9,193 bases of DNA from Rickettsia typhi. Lineage in GTDB: Bacteria > Pseudomonadota > Alphaproteobacteria > Rickettsiales > UBA1997. This document shows, piece after piece, positions 1 through 6,400 of this stretch (the stretch's first letter is position 1; each line of letters begins with the position of its first letter). Location: contig CAMDGT010000029.1 of the NCBI GenBank assembly GCA_945898025.1, positions 1 to 9,193 on the forward strand. Direction: 5' to 3'. A model generated the notes under the pieces. That model did not search any database. It saw only the letters and a list, made by a program, of their open reading frames with translations, and was not told where the DNA came from. Made by a program: the position numbers and the translations under genes.

Positions 1-314
1 GAATTATGATTATTTAAAAATCCGTTTATAATCGTGTTATTTGCTTCGCTTGCTCCAGAAGTAAAAATAACTTCATAATTATTGGCATTAAGGGCTGATT
101 TTATATTTATTCTGGCTTCTTCGCAAAGCATTTGAGCATTTTGCCCCATCTGATGAATTGAAGAATTATTTAGCGGAATTTTAAATAAAGGAAAGATTTC
201 TTCAATTATTTCTGAATCGGTTGCGGTTGTTGCATTATTATCAAAATAAATAAGATTATTAATTTTTTGATTGAAATCGGCGGTGGAGAATTTATTTGAA
301 TTGTTAGGCTTCAT
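1..314 (-). CDS. Cysteine desulfurase (IscS/NifS family), N-terminal part, runs off left edge
   Basis: This is the first 104 codons of a class-V aminotransferase-fold, PLP-dependent cysteine desulfurase, which takes sulfur from L-cysteine for Fe-S cluster assembly. It starts at an ATG (314-312, minus strand). After a polar leader of about 20 residues comes the family's opening motif IYFDNNATT (22-30). Next come NNSSIHQMGQNA (49-60, usually NPSSxHxxGxxA), EEARINI (65-71), and the PLP-phosphate-binding stretch FTSGASEANN (84-93, usually FTSGxTExxN). The catalytic lysine and cysteine lie outside the window. The gene is divergent from hscA, so two Fe-S biogenesis genes share one intergenic region. 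The leader is longer than in Escherichia coli IscS, and the NNSS and GAS variants suggest a divergent member, perhaps the second NifS-like copy that rickettsias carry beside iscS. Family assignment is firm; which paralogue it is cannot be decided here. Confidence 0.93.
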   Translation of the reverse strand, partial: MKPNNSNKFSTADFNQKINNLIYFDNNATTATDSEIIEEIFPLFKIPLNNSSIHQMGQNAQMLCEEARINIKSALNANNYEVIFTSGASEANNTIINGFLNNHN

Positions 315-340
315 CCTTATTAGAATTAAGGTTGTAAATT

Positions 341-370
341 ATTTTTGATGTTTTTTGATTAATTTGTCAA
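341..370 (-). promoter_or_regulatory. Candidate sigma-70-type promoter for the cysteine desulfurase gene
   Basis: On the minus strand a perfect TTGACA -35 box (370-365) is followed after 18 bases by AAAAAT (346-341), which matches 4 of 6 bases of the -10 consensus. The start codon lies about 26 bases further on. The -35 is good and the -10 weak, and in DNA this AT-rich such matches are common, so this is a candidate only. Confidence 0.35.
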
Positions 371-379
371 AGCTCTTTC

Positions 380-395
380 AATCTAAGAATAGATT
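380..395. repeat. Perfect 6-bp inverted repeat in the divergent intergenic region
   Basis: AATCTA (380-385), loop AGAA, TAGATT (390-395). It lies just upstream of the TTGACA box serving the desulfurase and about 150 bases before the hscA start, so it could be an operator or part of the hscA leader. It does not resemble the IscR or Fur consensus as I know them. A stem of only 6 mostly A/T pairs may be chance. Confidence 0.25.
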
Positions 396-541
396 AATAA
401 ATTTCAACTAATATCTTGTTAATTAATGCATTGTTTTCTAGTTGATTGGATAATAAATTGATTGCTTTGTTGAAAATAAAGTTAGAATATACTAAAAATT
501 TTACAAGAACACAAAATTTAACAATTTTAGAAATAATTGAC

Positions 542-2392
542 ATGGTCATAAGAATTACCGAGCCTTATACTGAAAATAAACAAGAAAACTTAATCGATCA
601 AGAGGTTATAGTTGGAATTGATTTTGGAACCACTAATTCATTGATTGCAATGATTAGCGAAGATCGTGAGTTGCAATTTTTTGGGAAAAATGAAGAAAAT
701 ATTCACCCTTCGATTGTTGAATTTGATGATTTAGGAAATCTTTTAAATGTTTCTAAAAAGCTAGATTTAAAAAGCTCAGACCTTAAAAGTGCAAATAAAA
801 TTACGATATCTTCAATCAAAAGAATTTTTGGAAAATCCTTTGAAGAATCTAAGTTAATTAACCCAGAATTGCCAATTTTTAAATTAGAAGATGGCTCAAT
901 ATCAATAAATATCGGCAAGAGCTCTTTTACCCCCTCTCAAATTGCTTCTTTTATTTTTCAATATTTAAAAAATTGTTGCGAGAATAATTTAAAAAAATCA
1001 ATAAACAAGGCGGTTGTAAGTGTTCCTGCTTACTTTGATGAATCAGCAAAAAATGAAGTAAAATTATCTGCAAAGCTTGCTGGGCTTGAAGTAGTGAGAA
1101 TTATCAATGAGCCAACCGCCGCCGCTTTAGCTTTTGGGATTGATGAAAAAATGCCGGGAACTTATTTAATTTATGATTTAGGGGGGGGTACATTCGACAT
1201 TTCTTTAATAAAGATGGATCGCGGAGTTTTTAAAGTAATTGCAGTATCTGGGGATAGTCAGCTTGGTGGAGATGATTTTGATAAAATAATAATTGATTAT
1301 TTTAAAAAATTTGATATTTCTTTGAATTGCTTTGAGGCAAGAGGCATCAAAGAAAGTTTAACGGATTCTAAAATTGCAAGCTTCGGCGGGGTTTCAATTG
1401 CAAGTCAAGATTTTGAAAAAATGATTGATCATTTAATATCAAAGACGATTGATTTAACAACAGAATTATTAGATGATGTCGATATAGACTTAACAAAGGT
1501 TGATTCAATATTAATGGTTGGTGGTTCAACTAGAATTTCAATGATTAAAAGAAGGTTGTCAGATATTTTTGGCAGTAATAAAGTTTTAAATCATATTGAT
1601 CCAGATAGAATAGTTGCCTCTGGCTGTGCTTGGCAAGCTTATCATCTTAATAATACTATAGAAAAAAACAAAGAAAATAGCAATTTACTGATTGATGTCG
1701 TTCCTTTGTCTATAGGGGTTGAAATGATGGGTGGAATTATCGATAAAATAATTAACCGCAATAGCGCCTTGCCTATCATTGCCAGAAAAGAATTTACAAC
1801 ATTTGTCGATAATCAAAATGCAATTAGGTTTCATATAGTTCAAGGCGAGAGGGAATTGGCAAAAGATTGTCGTTCACTTGCGGAATTTACAGTAAAAAAT
1901 ATCCTTGCAATGAAGGCAGGAATCGCAAGAATTGAGGTTATTTTACAAATTGATGTTGATGGTCTTTTGACTGTAAAAGCAATTGATAAGCACACTAAAT
2001 TAGAGCAAGAAATTATAGTAAAGCCAAGTTATGGGCTAAACCAAGAAAAAATTAAAGAGATGCTGATTGAGGCTTTGCAAAACTCAAAAGACGATATGAA
2101 TCAAAGATTATTAATTGAATCGATAAATAATATTAGCAGAGATGTCTTGATTCTAAAAGCTGATCTTGCAAATAAAAACTTAAAAATTGATGAATTTGAT
2201 AAAATAGCGATTCTTAGCAAAATTTCTGAAATTGAGGAAGTTGTTAAAAATAACTCAATGTTAAAATCTGAAGAGTTAAGAGGTTTAATTTTAAAGCATC
2301 AAGATGATCTAATTAAATTATCTGCTGACCTAATATTAAATAAAATAAATAGTGTTTTGAAAGATAAAATTACTGGTCAAAAAATTGATTAA
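542..2392 (+). CDS. hscA: Fe-S cluster assembly chaperone HscA (Hsp70 family)
   Basis: This cytosolic Hsp70 with HscB binds the scaffold IscU and drives release of its Fe-S cluster using ATP. It has IDFGTTNS (26-33, phosphate 1), NEPTAAAL (189-196), DLGGGTFD (212-219, phosphate 2) and VGGSTR (326-331, adenosine site), then a linker and beta substrate domain from about 386 (VVPLSIGVE, later EFTTFVDNQ and VQGEREL) and a helical lid to 616. HscA rather than DnaK is indicated by the compact region around ARGIKESLTDSK, the lack of a DnaK-type acidic C-terminus, and the close likeness to rickettsial HscA. The ATG at 542 gives 616 residues, the length of Escherichia coli HscA. An in-frame TTG at 446 would add 32 residues without family support. 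No Shine-Dalgarno sequence is visible. hscB, iscU and fdx are not adjacent. lspA follows after 4 bases. A run of eight G (1181-1188) encodes the GGG of phosphate 2. Confidence 0.94.
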   Translation: MVIRITEPYTENKQENLIDQEVIVGIDFGTTNSLIAMISEDRELQFFGKNEENIHPSIVEFDDLGNLLNVSKKLDLKSSDLKSANKITISSIKRIFGKSFEESKLINPELPIFKLEDGSISINIGKSSFTPSQIASFIFQYLKNCCENNLKKSINKAVVSVPAYFDESAKNEVKLSAKLAGLEVVRIINEPTAAALAFGIDEKMPGTYLIYDLGGGTFDISLIKMDRGVFKVIAVSGDSQLGGDDFDKIIIDYFKKFDISLNCFEARGIKESLTDSKIASFGGVSIASQDFEKMIDHLISKTIDLTTELLDDVDIDLTKVDSILMVGGSTRISMIKRRLSDIFGSNKVLNHIDPDRIVASGCAWQAYHLNNTIEKNKENSNLLIDVVPLSIGVEMMGGIIDKIINRNSALPIIARKEFTTFVDNQNAIRFHIVQGERELAKDCRSLAEFTVKNILAMKAGIARIEVILQIDVDGLLTVKAIDKHTKLEQEIIVKPSYGLNQEKIKEMLIEALQNSKDDMNQRLLIESINNISRDVLILKADLANKNLKIDEFDKIAILSKISEIEEVVKNNSMLKSEELRGLILKHQDDLIKLSADLILNKINSVLKDKITGQKID

Positions 2393-2396
2393 CAAA

Positions 2397-2915
2397 ATGA
2401 AATTCAAAAATATTAAAATACATTACTTTATCGTTATAATTTTGATTGCAATAGTTGTTGCAACAGTTGATATTTATACTAAAAGATTGGTTTTTAACTA
2501 TATTGATGAAATTTCTGCAATCGAAAATCAATCTTCAGAAAGTTTTGTGATTGAAATTAATCAATTTTTAAATTTAGCAAAGGTTTGGAATCGTGGAATA
2601 AGTTTTGGAATGTTTAATTGGGCAGAAAATTCTCGCCTAATTTTTACAATATTGCAATCTTTTATAGCATTGATTATATTAATTTGGGGGTTTTTTAACC
2701 AGCAAAAAAAAATGATTGTTCCTCTGGGTTTAATTGTTGGCGGTGCTTTTGGTAATGTAATAGATAGGTTTTCGATGGGTGCTGTTGCAGATTTTATCGA
2801 TTTTCATATCTATGATTATCACTGGCCAGCTTTTAATTTTGCTGATTCTGCGGTTTTTGTTGGAGTGTCCTTGATATTATTATTCGATCTTTTTGCAAAA
2901 AATAAATCAACTTAA
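2397..2915 (+). CDS. lspA: Lipoprotein signal peptidase (signal peptidase II)
   Basis: This inner-membrane aspartic protease removes the signal peptide from diacylglyceryl-modified prolipoproteins just before the lipobox cysteine. The protein has 172 residues, usual for the family (Escherichia coli about 164). There are four hydrophobic segments, near 9-24, 81-99, 107-121 and 151-166. Conserved motifs are D25 in VDIYTK, NRGISFGMF (65-73, usually NxGaAFg), GGAFGNVIDR (115-124) with catalytic D123, VADFIDF, and PAFNFADS (144-151) with catalytic D150. Both catalytic aspartates are present. I chose the ATG at 2397, 4 bases after the hscA stop. A TTG at 2385 would overlap hscA and add only four residues. 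The gene is almost certainly co-transcribed with hscA and the small gene that follows 3 bases later. Three predicted lipoproteins, plausible substrates, are encoded downstream. Confidence 0.97.
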   Translation: MKFKNIKIHYFIVIILIAIVVATVDIYTKRLVFNYIDEISAIENQSSESFVIEINQFLNLAKVWNRGISFGMFNWAENSRLIFTILQSFIALIILIWGFFNQQKKMIVPLGLIVGGAFGNVIDRFSMGAVADFIDFHIYDYHWPAFNFADSAVFVGVSLILLFDLFAKNKST

Positions 2916-2918
2916 CCA

Positions 2919-3122
2919 ATGAAAAATCAACTTTTTAAATTAATAAAACATTTAATTTTGATCTTATTTTTTGCTGTTAATTTTTCTTGTACAAAAAAGG
3001 TTAATCAGAGTCCTTTAATAATTCCTCCAGAGTTTAATGATATACCGACCGAAGAGAGTCAACAAAAAAAATCAAATCTTAGTAAAGCAAATTCTCTCAA
3101 AGAAATATTATTTGATGAATAA
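2919..3122 (+). CDS. Small putative lipoprotein, DUF3035/BamF-like, lspA-linked
   Basis: A 67-residue protein whose ATG lies 3 bases after the lspA stop. It has a basic start, a hydrophobic stretch (about 12-22) and a cysteine at 24 (VNFSC). The serine before the cysteine suits a lipobox, but asparagine at -3 is unusual, so lipidation is probable rather than certain. The mature part is polar and contains SPLIIPPEF (31-39). A PL-x-x-PP-x-F core after a lipoprotein signal is what I associate with DUF3035 (BamF-like) proteins of Alphaproteobacteria, which often follow lspA. BamF is an outer-membrane lipoprotein associated with the BAM assembly complex in Caulobacter. This copy is much shorter than usual: after the motif come only a Lys/Ser/Gln-rich stretch and the ending LKEILFDE. 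The reading frame is well supported by spacing; the family assignment is a judgement from one motif and position. Confidence 0.62.
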   Translation: MKNQLFKLIKHLILILFFAVNFSCTKKVNQSPLIIPPEFNDIPTEESQQKKSNLSKANSLKEILFDE

Positions 3123-3154
3123 TCGCTTCAAATAACAATATTTTATAAATAAAT

Positions 3155-3180
3155 TAAAATAATTGGTTGCAATTTCAATA
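3155..3180. repeat. Left copy of a near-direct repeat flanking tRNA-Leu
   Basis: The copy has TAAAATAATTGGTT, then 4 bases, then TTTCAATA. The partner at 3362-3388 has the same 14-base and 8-base blocks separated by 5 bases. The copies start 207 bases apart, one on each side of the tRNA gene. Identity in both blocks is exact. The AT-rich composition makes the evidence moderate. Confidence 0.5.
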
Positions 3181-3192
3181 TTTGATTATAAA
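3163..3192 (+). promoter_or_regulatory. Candidate promoter for tRNA-Leu
   Basis: TTGGTT (3163-3168) as a partial -35, 18 bases, then TATAAA (3187-3192) as a 5-of-6 match to the -10. It would start transcription near 3199, giving a leader of about 45 bases before the mature tRNA. It overlaps the left copy of the flanking repeat. The -10 is good, the -35 weak. Confidence 0.35.
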
Positions 3193-3244
3193 TTTACCTT
3201 TGGACTTATTTTAGGGCTGACTTTTTTTAGGTTAGCTTCTAGTT

Positions 3245-3330
3245 GCCTACGTGATGGAATGGTAGACATAACGGACTTAAAATCCGTGGGGCGTTAGCTC
3301 TTGCCGGTTCAAGTCCGGCCGTAGGTACCA
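3245..3330 (+). tRNA. tRNA-Leu (UAA anticodon), CCA encoded
   Basis: The full cloverleaf can be drawn. The acceptor stem is GCCTACG (3245-3251) with CGTAGGT (3320-3326), closing with a G-U pair at the top as I recall for rickettsial tRNA-Leu. The D arm has ATG/CAT and GG in the loop. The anticodon stem is ACGGA/TCCGT with loop CTTAAAA, anticodon TAA at 3278-3280. A long class II variable arm pairs GGGC with GCTC. The T arm is GCCGG-TTCAAGT-CCGGC. Discriminator A is at 3327 and CCA at 3328-3330. UAA reads UUA, a heavily used leucine codon in this AT-rich DNA. The long variable arm and A discriminator agree with leucine identity. Confidence 0.98.
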
Positions 3331-3361
3331 AATTTATTCTTATATTTAGCTCTTTAAACTC

Positions 3362-3388
3362 TAAAATAATTGGTTTTTGGTTTCAATA
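3362..3388. repeat. Right copy of the near-direct repeat flanking tRNA-Leu
   Basis: Same 14-base block (3362-3375) and 8-base block (3381-3388) as the left copy at 3155-3180, with a 5-base instead of 4-base middle. It lies 31 bases after the tRNA and just upstream of the virB6-like gene, so it could carry promoter elements duplicated together with, or across, the tRNA gene. Confidence 0.5.
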
Positions 3389-3415
3389 ATATTAAAAAAC
3401 TATCTAAAATATAAT
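3387..3415 (+). promoter_or_regulatory. Candidate -10 element upstream of the virB6-like gene
   Basis: A perfect TATAAT lies at 3410-3415, 33 bases before the chosen start codon at 3449. At 17 bases upstream only TAATAT (3387-3392) is found, a poor -35. The -10 alone is convincing enough to mention. It would put the start site near 3422, giving a short leader. Confidence 0.3.
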
Positions 3416-3448
3416 CATCAAAATATTAATCGTAATGCAAATTGGTTG

Positions 3449-6400
3449 ATGAATCTTAAAAAAACAATTTACAAAGCGATATTAATAATTTTTTCGGCTT
3501 TTCTTCTTTCCTCTTGTGAGGACGGTAATCTTTGTATAAAGTCTAGTGAATTTGGTGACGATACAATAAGAGTAGATTCTAAAACTGAATCAATATTTGG
3601 TTTCTATAATAATAGTAATGGTGGTCAAACACAAAATTGGCAAGAAACAGGATATCAAACTAACGGTCAACCACTAATCATTCAAATAGAAGGCGGTTGG
3701 CATCCTTGGGGGCTTAAAACTGAAAATGAGTGCACTTTTTGTTCAAAACGTACTTACAAACAAGGTAATACAGATGTTGATACTACTGGCGATAATTGCG
3801 TGTGTCCAGATGGCGTTGATCCTATAAAAGAAATTAATGCACCTGGAGGTACCGATTGTTCAAGGTCTGAGGATCAGCAATTTCAAGAAAAATGCACTTG
3901 TAGAAAACTTTATCCTGATGGTACAACTATTCCTTCAATAACGACTGCTACTAAATCTTCTTTAGGACCTGAGATAAATTTTCATCATTTTGCTTTAGAT
4001 TATTTTAACAAAAACGAAGGCGAAAAAATAATCAAAAGTCCTTGTTATTACAAAGCAGGAATGGGTATGTTTTTAGGTTTTTATGATAATAACGGTGTTA
4101 TGCAATCTACAAACTTATCTATAAACCCTTATCACTTATTTTCTCAAAAAGAAGTTTGCAACGTCACTAAAACCCATGGAAAATGCATAGATTCTGCCGG
4201 GAAGAATATTGCAAGCTACCTCTACACGATAGGCGGTGAAAAATCAACATCTGAGAATACTACAAATCCTCCGCCGAATAAAGTTATAAAGATGACAATA
4301 AATGATACTTACTATAGCGATAACGAAGGCTCTTATGTAGTAACTTTTTTGCAAGGAATAATGAAGTATAAAGAGACTGGATTGCTTGAAAAGACAGTTG
4401 CTGTTTTTGAAGATAAGCTATTGGGTAAAGTTAACTCAAATGGAATTAGAGAAGGTGGTTTTGTTAAGGGGATTTATAACATCATAGTGCAAGATTCTAT
4501 TTTTATTAGAATATTGCAGATTTGCCTTTCTTTATATATAGTATTTTTTGGAATGGCTGTAATTATGGGTGTTGTAGAGGTTGGAAAAAAAGAATTATTG
4601 CAGAGAATTTTAAAATTGGGATTAGTCGTGTTCTTTATAAGTCCTACTAGCTGGATCAACTATGAACTATATATCGTCTCATTCTTTAAAGATGGCCTTG
4701 ACTCTCTTGTAAATTTAGTTATGACTGCTTATGATAGTCGAGCAGATAAAAGTTCTTTATCGGAAATAGCAAAGATAAGTCGAGAACAGGTCTTAGGAAA
4801 TTCTACCCGCTTTTCTTTTGTTGATATAGTAATAAAGGGTTTATTTTCTTACTCTGTAAGTAGAAAAATATATGGTTTGTTTTATGCTAGTCCAATAGGA
4901 TTTATTTGGATATTAGGGATATATTCATCAATATTTTTCTTTATATTTGTAATGCTGAATGCTGCGATGTTTTATGTAGTAAATTTAATCAAGCTTGTGA
5001 TAGCTTTAGCACTAGGCCCTATATTTATTGTTTTTTCTCTTTTTTCCAAAACTCAGGATAATTTTAAAAAATGGCTGTCTTTTCTTGCAACAAGAGCTTT
5101 TGAAATTTTGATACTTTTTTTGATAGCATATAGCTTCACATTGATAATTGATAAGCAGTTTAGAGAAATGCTTTTCTTTGAATCGTGCTTAGAAGAAAGA
5201 ACTTTTTTGTGGTTTGTAACTTACAATGTATGGAAGTCTTACCCTGATGTTGATGGGTTTCTTACTCCTCAATTAAAGATATTGACATTAAGCTACTTAA
5301 CCTTAATAATTATAACTAAAATTCCTGCCATTTGTAGTGAGATAATATCGGTAGGCGGTGTATTTGAAAAAGAAAAAGGTGTATCCTCCAGCGGATCTTC
5401 GGCATTTGGTATGATTAATTCTGCATTAAGTGGAGTTCAATCTATTGCAAAATCTGCGATTAGAGAATCTATAAATCTTGCAAAGGCAATTTTTGATAGT
5501 ACATTTTCTTCAAAAAATTTCTTTTCAATATCTAATATTTTATCATATCCTGGCCAAGCGTTAAAAGGTGTTGCCAAGTATTTTGATAATTATGCCAACA
5601 CGACGAATTCACCTGTGAGAAAATATGTGGCCAAGACTGCTGCTCTCCCTTTTCGTTTAGGTAGTTCCGTTTTAAATAGTCCTGCATCAATATCTAGATA
5701 TTTTAACAATAGAGAAAAGAATGCTTTGATTGACAATAAGATGCTTAAATTAGAGAAGGAGATTGAATTAAAGGAGGAATCAGAATATAAAAATATGGAT
5801 CCAGCCGCAAAAGAAAAATTCTTTAGAGAAGAAATGGCAAAATTTGCTGAGGATAATGATTTTATCAATAGGGGTTTTGGGAGATATGCAAATGATATGA
5901 AGTTAATTAATAAAAAGCTTGTGGATAAATTTATAAATAAAGATATGCAGATTAGGGCAAAAGAATTGTCTTCTCTAGGTTTTTTTGGAAAAGATTTAGA
6001 AAAGCAATTGCAAGAAGAATTCAGCAATACTACTCTATTTGATGTTAAAGGTTTTAATGATGCTGTTGATCAGAACTCAGGTAAAGTTAACAGAAATGAT
6101 TTGAAGAAAAAAGGTTTTTCCGATGATCATATTGATATGTATCAAAGCTACAAAGGGTTTTTAAAAGAGAATTCTAGGATATCTAATAACAAAAAAGAAG
6201 TAATGAATTATTTTAAGGGTCATGATGTTGATTCTCTTAAAAGCGAATATAATAAAGAAAGAGATCGCTATACCTTGGAAAAACAATCAACATTGTCTCC
6301 ATACAGAAGGTTTTTAGCTTACAGAAAGTATTCTAAGAATATTAGTAAGCTTAAAAAAGATATGTTAAAGAAAACAATTGATGCAAAGTCAGGTGAATTT

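Noticed and set aside
703..918. Minus-strand frame of 71 codons inside hscA
   Set aside because: It lies opposite conserved HscA sequence and has no recognisable features.
542..2392. DnaK instead of HscA
   Set aside because: The length of 616, the short region between the ATPase lobes and the missing DnaK-type C-terminal tail fit HscA, as does the close likeness to rickettsial HscA sequences.
3140..3160. Inverted repeat ATTTTA/TAAAAT after the small lipoprotein gene as a terminator
   Set aside because: The stem consists only of A-T pairs, the loop is 9 bases and no T-run follows, so chance is as likely.
3245..3330. tRNA-Leu as an attachment site of an integrated element
   Set aside because: No second copy of the tRNA 3' end was seen and no integrase is encoded in the window. 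The flanking repeats do not derive from the tRNA sequence.
3345..3378. TTTAG/CTAAA stem followed by a short T-run as the tRNA terminator
   Set aside because: Only five mostly A-T pairs with an 11-base loop, and the T-run starts 9 bases after the stem.
3377..3448. TTG at 3377 as the virB6 start
   Set aside because: It would place 24 polar residues before a clean lipoprotein signal peptide that begins at the ATG at 3449.
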